Below are positions 12,034 through 23,156 of a DNA stretch of 64,000 bases, piece by piece; position 1 is the stretch's first letter, and every line of letters begins with the position of its first letter. Both the position numbers and the translations under genes were made by a program. This DNA is from Dioscorea cayenensis subsp. rotundata (taxonomy: Eukaryota; Streptophyta; Magnoliopsida; Dioscoreales; Dioscoreaceae): NCBI RefSeq assembly GCF_009730915.1, contig NC_052473.1:15892100-15956099 (forward strand), written 5' to 3'. Below the pieces are notes generated by a model. It was not told the DNA's origin, ran no database searches, and worked only from the letters and a program-made list of their open reading frames with translations.

Positions 12034-12433
12034 TTTTTTTGATAAAAGTTGATAAACCACAAATTTATTAGAAAATCAAAGCAGCAAACAACTAAAAGAA
12101 AAACACACAAGGAAACAGTAGACAACAATAGAAAGAAATCAGAGACAAAAGGACACTACACCAGCGGTGTGATAGTCCACAACAAACAAAAAAGAAGAAA
12201 AACGAAAGCAACAAGAACCGATAGGAACTGAGAAGACGAAGTACACCAAGAGGCAACAAAGGTCAACTCAGTCAGACTAAGAAGGTTCAATCCTGAGGAA
12301 GTGGCTGAATCGAGTTGCTGGTGAGGTCCGCAGATCTGGCGCTCAGGAAGTCGAGAGAGCGCTTGACAGTCTGTATGGAATCATTAGATACTTGCAAAGA
12401 TGGATCCCTAGCTGCAGAACACCAATCAAATTT
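12034..12433 (-). mobile_element. 5'-truncated LINE 3' end (400 bp)
   Basis: A poly-T start followed by gataaaagttgataaaccacaaattta marks the 3' end of a minus-strand LINE. The flanking 15-bp duplication attgatggatttttt lies at 12019-12033 and 12434-12448. The paralogous spacer near 61720-61740 reads ttgaattgatgtagctttgg with no insert. Read on the minus strand, the first part is open for about 45 codons (starting DWCSAARDPSLQVSN) and then stops. It looks like the C-terminal end of a LINE ORF2 (RNase H side) followed by its 3' UTR. Confidence 0.78.
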
Positions 12434-12885
12434 ATTGATGGATTTTTTAGCTTTGGATAGCAATCTTTGGATTCAATGATGTTTAGCATCATGGATTGTT
12501 CATTGATTAATAGTTGTTTCAGTTATCAATAACTGTTTCACGTTCAGATATTTGGTTTCTTATTCAGTATCTCTGTTTTAATCTAAGCTTGAGTGCTAAA
12601 TTAACATGTTTGCAGGATGAGTAGTTAAGTCAGTTTATTCATCTTTCCAGAATTTGAGCTTAATCAATTTTTTTTTAAAAAAAAGAAGGGGTTGAATAAA
12701 AATTTGATTAATCTTTTTTTTTTTTTTTGGGTTGGAATTGCAATCCTAACAAATAGATTGATAATCAATTTCAAAAAGGTGGACTTATTAAATAGTATTT
12801 TAACTGCAATTTTAACAAGGCAAGACAGTGAAACTGGGGAAGAACATATAGATATCATTCTCATTCATTCAACAATAAACACATC

Positions 12886-13853
12886 GACATGTAGTGAAAC
12901 TGTTCTACCTTGGCTTATTAGTAAGGAGCAAGTTGGCTTTGTCTCTGGTCGACGCTCATTCGATAATATCATTGCTTTTCAAGAGATTGCCCATTCCTTA
13001 GAGCATGACATTAATGGCCCCTCTAGGATGTTAACTAAAATCGATATTGAAAAGGCATATGATACAATTAGCTGGAACGCAATTCTTGCCACCCTTGCTA
13101 AAATGAACTTTCCTAACATTTGGATCTCGTGGATTAGAACCTGTCTTCACTCCTCATCCTTTTCTTTTCTAATTAATGGTTTCCCTTCCTCCTGGATTTC
13201 CTCCTCCCGTGGTGTTAGGAAAGGTGACCCTATTTCTTCTTACGTTTTTATTTTAGTTTCACAAAGCCTTTCTTCTTTGCTCAATCTTGCCCTTCATACT
13301 AAAATGATTCCAGGATTGATTTCAGACTTGATCATAATTTCAATCATTTTATGTACGTGGATGATTTAATTATCATTTCTCATGCCTCTCGTAAAGCTGT
13401 TAGAAACATTAATTTATGCTTAAGTATATATACCCATCTCACAGGTCGAAAAGCTAATACCTCCAAGTAAGCCATTTATTTCCCTTCTTGGTTCAACTCC
13501 AGGGTGTCTAGAAGTATATGTTCTATTTTGGGATTTAATCAATCCTTTTTTCCTTTCACATACCTGGGGGCTCTGATCTCTCCTAAACGCCTTGGAATAT
13601 CTTACTTCAAACCTGTGGTTGATAAAATTTCTCGTATTTGTGCTAGATGGAAACATTCTAATCTATCTTTGGCAGCTAAATCCATTCTCATCAACACCAA
13701 CATCCTTTCGATTCCCATTTATTACCTCTCGATTTACCCTATTCCTGATTCTATCCTTCGAGATATCACCAAGATTGTTAAGAATTTTTTTTGGTATAAG
13801 GGTTGCAATGGAAAGGGTGTTCCTGCTGTTTCTTGGAATCGATGAGAAGACCT
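12886..13853 (+). pseudogene. LINE ORF2 reverse-transcriptase fragment
   Basis: The fragment reads as the middle of a plant L1-type reverse transcriptase. Successive motifs are EQVGFVSGRRSFDNI, KIDIEKAYDTISWNAI, INGFPSSWISSSRGVRKGDPIS, the catalytic YVDD box (about 13353-13364, reached after a frameshift near 13310), and the downstream FFPFTYLGALISPKRLG and ARWKHSNLSLAAKSILI blocks. It has at least one frameshift and one internal stop. No LINE 5' end, 3' tail or target duplication is visible. It starts where homology to the other spacer copy ends (about 12885) and abuts RLP coding sequence at about 13854. Its last box is YVDD where the larger LINE at 23048 has YADD. It is a dead fragment, probably placed by a deletion or repair event. 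Confidence 0.85.
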
Positions 13854-15970
13854 CTATGAAATATAGCTCTGCTAATTGTGTAGGTATACTTCCTGTCAAC
13901 ATGTTGCAGGAGAGGTCTAAACTTTCAATATTTGTCAACCTTGATAATGTATCAGGAATCAGCCCAGAAAGTTGATTGTTAGATAAGTTCAAAGCTCGTA
14001 ACCAACTCATGTTGCCCATCTCCATTGGTATCTTACCGACAAGTTGGTTGCAAGACAAGTCTAGTCCAGAAAAATAGTTTATGATGCTCCCCTTGTAAAT
14101 GTATGATCTGCTCTTTGTCTCAAAGTCAATGTCTTCAACTTCCATTATTGTGAGATAACCACCATAATCCTTCACCTCAATAATGCCTTTGTAAGAGGGA
14201 TGAAATTCCCAAGTTATTCCTGTGTTAATTTCCACAGAATAAGATCGCACGCTCTCAACATGCCCCATATTGTCGAGACATGAAGGTATGTGTCCGGAGA
14301 AATTGTTATGAGAAAGATCTAGTATCCGAACATATTTCAAGTTGCATATTTTTTCCGATATTGGTCCTGTGAAATTATTTCCTTTTAAAGAAAGTATCTC
14401 GAGGTTAAGGATAGCTCCCCTTATCCAACTAGAGATATCACCAAAAAATTCATTGTTTCCAATGTCTAATATTTTCAAAGGGGTGCCTGACAAAGCTATG
14501 GGAATTAAACCTGTGAGTAGATTTTCATTTAGATTGAGGTATTCCAAGCTAGACAGATTGAAGCAAGATGGAATTTCTCCGAAGAAATGATTTCTAGAAA
14601 GATCTAAATATTGAAGAGAAGAGTAATTACATAAGTCATTAGGTAATTGGCCTTCCAGATTATTTCCTCCGACATTAAGGATAATGAGAAAAAGGTTACT
14701 CAAACAACTCGGCAGATTTCCAGACAATTGGTTTTCACTTATATCTACAAACATTAGCCTACTCTGACATAGATAGCTTGGAATTTCCCCAACGAATTGA
14801 TTGTCATTCAGAAGCAGAGAAGATAGTGAAGCTAAGTTTGAGTTCTCTGGTAGTGGCTTTCCATGAAATTTATTTTTAGACAAGTCTAATATATCAAGTT
14901 GGTGTAGACCTCCAATGGAATCAGATGGTTGTCCTGAGAAATTGTTATTTGACAAGTCTAAATATCGTAGCTGATGAATATTAGAAAATGAGGGAGGAAT
15001 GGCACCTTGGAACAAATTGCGAGACATATTCTAGTATGTTAAGTTAGGAAGCAAGAAGCCAAAGCTCACCGGAATTTCTCCTATGAGTTTATTGTTAGAC
15101 AAATCAAGCCATGGCAAATTTATTTTGACATAAGATGGAATGATAAGTTGTCCGGTCAAAGAATTGTTATGGAAATCTAAGAAGCTCAGATTGGTCTTGT
15201 TCTCAAACAACCATGTGGAAATATCACCATTCATGTTGCTATTAGAAAGATCGATGTATCAAATATAATGCTGAGAGGACAAGAAAGTGAGAATTGAACT
15301 ATTGACAATGCAATTTGTTAATATGATACCATCCAATTGAAATGATGGTAGCAATGATGGATATTCAGTTTGGACTTCAAGCCAATTATTGTTTGAAAGG
15401 CCCAATAGTTTGAGTTCAGTGTGATTGACAAGTGAACTTATTGGGAAAGTGCCTTCGAAATTATTATCATTGAAGAAAACATATTCAAACATCGTAAGAT
15501 TTTTTATCATGGCTAAAGGGAAATCAGTTTTTAATTGATTATTGGAAATAGCAAAAAATTTAAGGGATGAAAGATATCCTAGACAAGAGGGGAGGTCTCC
15601 AATCAACTTATTAAAACTAAGGTCCAACTCTTGAAGTTTCTTTGTCTTGCACAATCCTGTCAAAAATATAATAGTGAAAAAAGCTTATGGTTGAAGACAT
15701 TTTTAAATTTAAGAGGGAAATAAATTTAACTAAAGAACAAGGAAACGTTATGTGTTAATTTGGAGGGAAATCATCTCTTACCTTCCAAGGAGGTGCCATT
15801 GAGCTTGTTCCGTGACAGAGACAAGACTTTGAGTGAGCTCCATTCATTCTCCATGGATGGAATGTCTCCACTAAATTCATTCCAACTCAAATCCAACACT
15901 TCAAGTTTGTTTAATTCGCTCAACTCTGTGAGAAGAAAAAACAAATGTCAAAATAGTTTTCACTTCTCGC

Positions 15971-16314
15971 TGTCAGGATCAAGAGAAAATAATTATTGTT
16001 TGAACACTTGCAGACTCAACAAGAACACTCAGAATTAACACATCAAAAGAGAGCAGATATTATTCATTGCTTCTCATCATACTTCATACATTATATTGAA
16101 CATCAAGGCTGATAATTTAAACCTTGACTATCGATCAGACATATAAGTGAACTCAACCGCCAAACATAAACATCAAACATAATCGACAAAAGCTTCAATT
16201 AATCGACTCCAAAAATATGCCATGATAATCAATTGATCTTCCCAATATATTAGCAGTAGACACTACTGCTGATTGTGAGCAAACTGTAGATTCTCTGATC
16301 ACTATTCTCCAACA
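15971..16314 (-). repeat. 3' LTR of copia element
   Basis: It is near-identical to 20367-20708 with TG...CA termini. It is the downstream LTR because the polypurine tract (minus strand ATGGGGGAGCA, 16315-16325) lies directly inside it. Confidence 0.93.
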
Positions 16315-16512
16315 TGCTCCCCCATGATCGGAGAGCTCACACACCTTCGAGTTGTTCAACAAAAGCTTTGAATTTTTCCAGTTGGTAATGCCTTGGTGAA
16401 AATGTCGCAGTTTGTTGATTTGTACCACAATGCTTCACCTCAATTAGGCCATCTTTGATGAGACTTTCGGATGAAGTGATACCGAGTGTCAATATGCTTT
16501 GTGCGCCCGTGG

Positions 16513-17782
16513 TTAATGAGGATTCTTTGCAATCGAAATTGCTGATCGGTTGTCACAATAGATAATGGTTGTACCATCTTGTTTCTCATTCAAATCTTCT
16601 AACAAGCGACGCAACCAAACTGCTTCACAGGCTGCAGCAGTGACTGAGATATACTCAGCTTTGGTACTAGAGAGTGCAATAATAGATTGCTTCTTTGAAC
16701 TCGAGCAACAGTACCTGAACCTAGTGAGAAAGTCCACATGTAGTACTTTTTCCGATCGTCCCCGTGACCCTCCCCAATCACCGCCGAATAACCAATGAGC
16801 TTGAAGTCATCATTCCCGCCATAACTGATTCCATAATTGGTTGTTCCTTTAATGTAACGCATGATTCTTTTGATGGCTCCAAAATGGTGTTTGCTGGGAG
16901 ACTCCATGAAACGAGACACCATAGAAACAGCGTGCATAATATCTGGGCGCGTGTGAGAGAAATAGAGTAAACCACCAACCAATTTCCTATATCTCGAGCA
17001 TCGACTTTGCTGTAACCATCTTGAGAATGAAGCTTCTCATTTGTGTTTATTGGATTTGGAACTGCAAAACAATTGAACATACCGGCCTTGTGCAACAGAT
17101 TCTCTGCATATTTGAACTGAGATACAAATATAGAACCCTCCAATTGTCTCACTTCTAACCCAAGAAAGTATTTCATGGAACCCAAATCAGACATTTGGAA
17201 TGTTTTCATCATAATTCCTTTGAATTCTATTAGCATTTCTTCTGAAGATCCCATATATAGAATATCATCTACATAGAGGCAAAGTAGAAGTACCTTTGTG
17301 TCTCCTTCCTTTTTGGTGTAAACTGTGGGTTCATTTGCACTTCGTTCGAATCCCATTTGTATAAATTGATCATCAATGCGACTGTACCAGGCTCTAGGTG
17401 CTTGGCGAAGACCATATAGTGCCTTGTGAAGTCGGTACACCTCTTCTTCTCTTCCTGTGATGATAAACCCTTCTGGTTGAGTTACAAAGACTTCCTCCTT
17501 GAGTTCACCATTTAGGAATGCTGTTTTAACATCCAATTGATATATAATCCATCCCCTTTGAGCTCCAATTGCCATGAATAGTCACACAGTCTCCATGTGA
17601 GCCACTGGAGAGAATATTTCTTTGAAATCTATACCTTCTCTTTGAGCAAAGCCCTTGGCAACTAGCCTGGCTTTCTTTCTCAACAGAGTTCTATTGGGAT
17701 TAAGTTTGGATTTAAACACCCACTTTAGCCCGATCGCCGTCTTCTCTTCTGGTAATTTCATAAACTCCCAAGTTTCATTTCT
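16513..17782 (-). pseudogene. copia reverse transcriptase / RNase H remnant
   Basis: The reading frames carry the reverse-transcriptase start region (QLDVKTAFLNGELKEEVFV), the GLRQAPRAWYSRID block, the catalytic YVDD box (about 17265), and KYFLGLEV. After a frameshift near 16985 come the LLYFSHTRPDIMHAVSMVSRFM block and the RNase H part (STKAEYISVTAAACEA, CDNRSAI). Stops occur at about 17782 and 17580. This part copies element RNA into DNA in a cytoplasmic particle. Here it cannot be made as one protein. Confidence 0.9.
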
Positions 17783-19498
17783 CTATATGGCTTCTAACTC
17801 TTCATTTATGGCAGCAATCCATTCCTCATCCTTTACTGCCTCATTATATGTAACTGGATCTGCAGTTATCAAAGCAAAAGAGCAAGAGGAGTAAATATCT
17901 GTGAGTTCACGATACCTCGCCGGAGGTTCTTCTCCTTCTTCTTCTCCTGTATGCTGAATGACTTCACTGGAGTGAGGATGAAAAGCAGGTTGTGAATCTA
18001 GCCATTCATCAGAATGTGTGGACGGCCCAAGTTCAATCCAATTTCCACTAATTGAATGCAAGTGACTATCACATGCCGGCACATAATCTAATGCATCCGA
18101 GTCAGCATTTCCATACCAATCCCATTGCTTCTCTTCGAAAAATTTAAGGTTTCGGCTGACGTGTACACGTTTAGAATCAGGATTTATCACCTTATAGGCC
18201 TTTGACTGATCGCTGTAACCAATCAAGATAGCAGGAAATGACTTGGCATCAAACTTGGTTCTCATTTGTGAGTCAACATAACAATAGACCAAGCATCCAA
18301 ACACCCGGAAGTGGTCCACGCTTGGTTTAGAGCCATTCAACGCCTCATACGGCCCTCGTTGTTCTAGTACCTTCGTCGGAGAGCGGTTGAGGATGTGGAC
18401 AGCTGTGGCGGCAGCTTCGCCCAAGATCTCGACGGCAAGCTTTTTCTCTTTCAGCAGTGTTCGTGCCATCTCCGTTACGGTTCTGTTCTTACGTTCAGCG
18501 ACGCCGTTTTGTTCAGGTGTCCGAGGTGCTGTCAGCTGATGAAGAATACCAGCAGCTTGACAAAATGACTTGAATTCATGGGAAGTGAATTCGCCTCCGC
18601 GATCACTGCGAAGAATCTTGATCGGACGAGAGTATTACTTTTCAACTAACAATTTGAATTGTTTGAACTACTGAAAAGTCTCTGACTTTCTCTGAATGAA
18701 ATGTACCCAACTAAACCGTGAGTAGTCGTCAGTCAATAAGAGAAAGTATGTATTACCTCCGATGGAAGGAGTATTCACTGGTCCAACCAAATCAGCATGA
18801 ATGAGTTCTAGAGGTGTAGTAGCTCGCCTTGTCACTTTCTTAGGAAACCCAACTCGAGTTTGCTTCCCTAAAGCACATGCTTCACAAGGATATTCATCAG
18901 TGATGGTCGGAAGATTCAAGACCATATTTTTCTCAGATAAATGCTTCAGCTTTCGCATGTTCATATGTCCATATCTCCTATGCCAGAGATTGGAAACATC
19001 ATCATTTCGTTGAGCAACATTGGCAGAGGTAACATCATCTCCTTCAAGTGGGAATAATCTATGAGTAGTCATGAGGACTTGAGCTACCTTCACCTTGGTG
19101 TTTGCTTCTGTGATGATGCATTCTCCTCCTGAGAATCTAACTTCATATCCTGAGGCCATCAATTGTCCCACACTTAGCAGGTTGTGTGCTAAGTTTGGAA
19201 CAAATTGAACATTGTTTAGTGTAGTAATCCTTCCACTGTGTGACCGAAGTTTCACTTTGCCAACTCCCTCAACTTGCAGTGATTTTCCATCTCCCAATCT
19301 GATGGACTGAGTTGGAGTTGCTTCAAGAGTCTCAAAGAGCTTCATCTCGCCTGACATGTGGTTAGAGCAACCACTGTCAATCAACCAGGTTCCTCCAAAT
19401 TTGTTTGTCTCATGACTGGACGCCATGAATGCCACCTCTTCACTTTCTTGCTTTTCTTGCTTCTCTTCTTTTGTAACATTTGCTTCTTTATTTCTGTA
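17783..19498 (-). pseudogene. copia protease / integrase remnant
   Basis: Downstream of gag the frame contains the aspartic protease motif WLIDSGCSNHMSG (about 19395), a GAG-pre-integrase segment with LWHRRYGHMN and CEACALGKQ (His/Cys zinc-binding residues), the integrase core start LIHADLVGPVNT, DRGGEF near 18600 and EQNGVAERKNRT near 18500. Two in-frame stops lie close together near 18640-18668 (after SETFQ and after LLVEK). The domain order is that of copia Pol. Confidence 0.9.
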
Positions 19499-19501
19499 CC
19501 A

Positions 19502-20341
19502 TCACTGGGCTTTAACATGCCCAAACTTCTTACACACAAAGCACTGTACTCCTTTGTGTTGCTTGATGCTGTCCCATTGATGAGATGATTCTCCATGACT
19601 AAATTCTGAGCTTCTTCCACGCCCACGACCGCGTCCCCTTCCCCTGGGAAAGTGACGACCTCTACCTCTTCCACCTCGATGAGAATGATCACCGAACTGA
19701 GTTGAGCTTCTCCCAGCATGCAAGGCTCTTTCTTCTTCATGATGGCCACCTTCAATGTTCAAAATAGATTCATGGTTTTTCAGAGAACTGCTGAGCTGCT
19801 CAACAGTTAGTGTGGTCAAATCCTTGGCTTCAATGATTGAGTGAACAACCAGAGAAAATCTGGGAGTAAGACTTCTTAAGATCTTAGACACAACTGTCTT
19901 TTGAGGAAGAGCCTCTTTCATCATTCGAATTTGATAGGCAATGTCTAACACCCTGGTGATGAAATCTTGAACACACTCTCCTTGTTTCATCTTGACTGCA
20001 TCAAACTCCCTTTGAAGAGAGTGTAGTTGGATTGTAATGTTACCTGAATCTCCCTGAAATTCAGTCTTGATGATGTCCCAAGCTTCTTTAGCAGTTTTGG
20101 CTTCAGATATCCTCACAAGTATCTTTGGATCAAGGGCTCGTTGGATCAGGTACATGGCCTTGGCATCCTTTTTGAGACTTTCATTTATTCTAGTTGCATC
20201 TCCTTCTTCACTGAAGCCTTTTTCAACTAGTTTCCATAGATCCTTTGATCTAAACATAGTCTTCATCATCAAAGCCCAAAGGTTATAGTTGTCACCTTTG
20301 AAGTAGGGAACATCAGCATCCTTTGCTGAAGAGCTTGACAT
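19502..20341 (-). pseudogene. copia gag, truncated at its zinc knuckle
   Basis: The 279-residue frame starts MSSSSAKDADVPYFKGDNYN, has the UBN2-type capsid region (W-LW-M--M, RILRSLTPRF-like segment) and an RG-rich stretch, and enters a CCHC knuckle (CFVCKKFGHVKAQ). It then stops exactly where the last cysteine is expected (TGC to TGA). The ATG at 20341 follows the primer-binding site. The stop removes both the last zinc ligand and read-through into pol, so it is probably an inactivating mutation and not a programmed one. Confidence 0.88.
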
Positions 20342-20354
20342 CTTCTATTGCCTT

Positions 20355-20365
20355 CTCTGATACCA
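20355..20365 (-). other. Primer-binding site (initiator tRNA-Met)
   Basis: Minus strand TGGTATCAGAG, two bases inside the 5' LTR, matches the 3' end complement of plant initiator methionine tRNA, the usual copia primer. Confidence 0.9.
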
Positions 20366-20366
20366 C

Positions 20367-20708
20367 TGTCAGGATCAAGAGAAAATAATTATTGTTTGAA
20401 CACTTGCAGATTCAACAAGAACACTCAGAATTAACACATCAAAAGAGAGCAGATATTATTCATTGCTTCTCATCATACTTCATACATTATATTGAACATC
20501 AAGGCTGATAATTTAAACCTTGACTATCAGTACAGCATATAAGTGAACTCAACTGCCAAACATAAACATCAAATATAACTGACAAAGCTTCAATTAATTG
20601 ACTCCAAAATATGCCATGATAATCAATTGATCTTCCCAATATATCAGCAGTAGACACTACTGCTGATTGTGAGCAAACTGTAGATTCTCTGATCACTATT
20701 CTCCAACA
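20367..20708 (-). repeat. 5' LTR of copia element
   Basis: Partner of 15971-16314. Its terminal CTCCAACA is followed by the CTCGC duplication at 20709-20713. It should hold the element's promoter. Confidence 0.93.
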
Positions 20709-21683
20709 CTCGCACTTTATCCAAAGTCATCTTAATTTCCAATCTTCTGTAAATTATTTAAGGTGTTCAGCGATTGAAAAACTCTTTGATGATCAAGAAA
20801 ACAGTAAATAGTGAGTAAAAACATCTCATTTGGTGAAAATAAAAACTAGAGCAAGTAGAAATAAAAGCATTGCACCTTTGAAGGGAAGCCTTCCTTGCAT
20901 TTGGTTATCACTAAGGGAGAGAGTTTTGAGTGAAGTTAGTCCAGCCAAAAATGGAACAATGGTTGCATTCAAACTATTGGAAGACACATCCAAGTGCTCA
21001 AGCCTGTTCATCCTTAACCAATACCCAATGCTGGAAACAAAAACAATGAGATCTTAAACATTAATCACAAGAAGCTTATATACTGTGAAATACATACCAC
21101 TGATAAAGGAGTCACTCTCCATGCCATTGCCTGTCAGTGCCAACCCTTTGAGAGATCTCAGAGCAGCCAAAGATGCAAGAGTTTTGCCATCAAAGTAGTT
21201 CGCAGAGATGTCTAAGTACTCTAGCCTCTCCAATGGAACAAGGTGTTGAAAACAATCAATAGGAAGACAAGCAGTGTTACCATTATTGAAAAGCACCAGG
21301 CTTCGCAATTTTTTGAATGGCAAGAACAAAGATATGTTCACAGTATAGTATGAAAACCGGGAACCATCATCCGAGTCCGAACTGAGGTCTAGGCTTGTGA
21401 CGCGCTTTGTCATTGGTGAGCACTGTATTCGGTCCCATCTGCAGCAGTCACTGCTATAACTAATGTTCCATGTTTGAAAGAAAGGATGCCCATCAGCAGT
21501 CAGGGAGAGTTTAATGTCTAGCAGAGCAATCCTTTCCTCCTCTATGCAGGCAATGTAGCCATTTGGCTGCAGCCAGATCAAAAGGAGTATTGAGCACAAG
21601 AGAGAATAAAATCCATATGAACAAAAGAAGTATTTGTGAATGCTGTGAATCACATGCAATCTATTTATAATGCAGTTAATCAT

Positions 21684-22790
21684 GTAAAGACTTGGTCACC
21701 ATTTCTAGTTATCACTGCGGCCGGCCATTTCTCTTTGTATTTGATGTGAATAAGGAAAAGACAAGTATTAAAGCCAAGGCTTGAAAGGATTTGATATGAC
21801 TAGAATTATTTTTGGGGAGTGACCTTGATTGGATCTTTATGCTTTGTTTACAGTGCATCGATTATTAAAAATCAGAAAAGTTGACACAGAAAGATCAAGA
21901 CATCATGAAGAGAAGAGGTAAAGAATGAAATATGGTCTGCAATTCATTCAAAGAAAATGATTTCTGACTTATTAGGTGATGTTGGTTAGACTACCAAGTC
22001 TTTCTCTTGATTATTTAGTTTATGTAATATTGTGAATGACTGAGATCAATGACCAATCAGCAGACTTAAATCTATGAATTCAAAAAGGTAGAAGTACTAG
22101 TTTGGCATGTTCAAATTACTTGTCAAGCAAGGGAGACAATAGGTTTTAAATAACAAAGTCAACACCCTTTTAAAGTTTCAATTTATAATTTTACCAACAT
22201 ATATATATATATATGTTTGTATGCTACCAATGTCCATTGAATTAAGGTCTAACGTCACCTTAAGCTAATTTGTAGACTTTAAAAAGGAATGAAAGATGCT
22301 ATAATTGGTGTTCCTTTCACTCTAATAGCATCTCAATGAAAGAAGTTACAAATGAGAGAAATATATGATTCCACAACACTGTTTGGGTTAACAATGGCAT
22401 AGACCTATTCATGCAATATTTGTCATAAATAATATCAAACTATACAACTTAACATATATAATTAATTTTATGGCGATACTGTGTAAATAGATTTGAATCA
22501 TGATGCACACACAAACTAAAATCTAGTTAAGAGCAGGGGTTTCAATGCATATACCCTCTTAAATTTTTTTATTTAATAATAAATGAAAATCATATCAAAT
22601 ATCTTTAATACCCTTAACATTATCACATATCACTTGGAAATAGTCAACATTTCTTACATTTCTTTTGATATTATATATTTGGCTTCTCACCTTTTTCCTT
22701 TCCCATTTAAAGAACTTTATATTTAAAAAAAAAAAATGTACCTATTACATTGATATCCAATTAAAAGAAAGGGAAAAAAAAAGTGAGCGC
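21684..22790. other. Non-coding spacer upstream of RLP pseudogene
   Basis: AT-rich spacer with a short (AT)n tract near 22200-22215. No gene or element boundary is recognisable. The first 100 bp would have been the promoter of the minus-strand RLP. Confidence 0.4.
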
Positions 22791-23156
22791 ACATGCGATC
22801 TAATCTCATCAGAACCACACGATTACCTCGAGATAAGTCAAAGCTCTGATCTCCGGACAATCTCCACCGTCGTTCGTAGCGGAACGTCACCTCACTTCCG
22901 CACCTCCCCGTCCTCACAATCACCGTTGGCTCTCTGTTCACCATGCCCCATCTCCAATGGAAACCCTAACCCTAACTCCATCTCCATCGTGAAACCCACT
23001 CTCGACCCTTCAATAGTCCCCGAGGCCCTCACCGCCTTGGCGAATTTTTTTTTTTTGGAAGAACCTCTCCGAAAAGAGAAGCTATTTATTAAACTAAAGA
23101 AACAAGCTGGAATAAAATTACAGGTGACTGAGCTGAGAAAGACATGGAATAGGTTA

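Larger units (their letters stand above)
11186..12885. other. Spacer between convergent RLPs, homologous to 61160-62170
   Basis: The 3' flank of the intact RLP aligns with the 3' flank of its copy (61160-62170). Both share the 'tttgttgttt...tattgtttatt' 3' UTR region, the ttgagacacattggctgag block, the aactcaacaatcttgaattgat block and the final caaggcaagacagtgaaactgg...tcattcattcaacaa block. The differences are two LINE 3' fragments present only here (11464-11581 and 12034-12433) and an (AT)n microsatellite near 11708-11731. No gene is present. Confidence 0.75.
15971..20708 (-). mobile_element. Ty1/copia LTR retrotransposon, complete but decayed
   Basis: Two LTRs of about 343 bp (15971-16314 and 20367-20708) bound the element, and a perfect 5-bp duplication, CTCGC, flanks it (15966-15970 and 20709-20713). 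It is transcribed from the minus strand: LTR starting TGTTGGAGAATAG, then a primer-binding site, gag, protease, integrase, reverse transcriptase, RNase H, and a purine tract next to the 3' LTR. The order integrase before reverse transcriptase defines copia. The coding region carries several stops and at least one frameshift, so it cannot move by itself. By eye the LTRs differ at roughly a dozen positions, so it is not a very recent insertion. It sits in intron 2 of the RLP pseudogene, in the same orientation as that gene. Confidence 0.95.
13854..21683 (-). pseudogene. RLP pseudogene with copia-bearing intron and replaced C-terminus
   Basis: Minus-strand exons can be traced: exon 1 21098-21683 (signal peptide, then IEEERIALLDIKLSL and the CCRW cap); exon 2 20876-21030; intron 2 with the copia element; exon 3 15782-15925 (two LRRs, starting ELSELNKLEVLDLS); exon 4 15656 down to 13854. 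Exons 3 and 4 keep phase. In exon 4 there are in-frame stops at about 15256 (HYI*YIDLS) and 15030 (LTY*NMS). The exon 1/exon 2 joint seems out of frame. The gene ends in LINE sequence at about 13854, losing the LRR C-cap, the membrane span and the tail that its copy at 62571-63670 retains. The family is a cell-surface LRR receptor without kinase. This subtype has one more exon than the RLP at 7950. It lies convergent to that gene. Confidence 0.88.
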
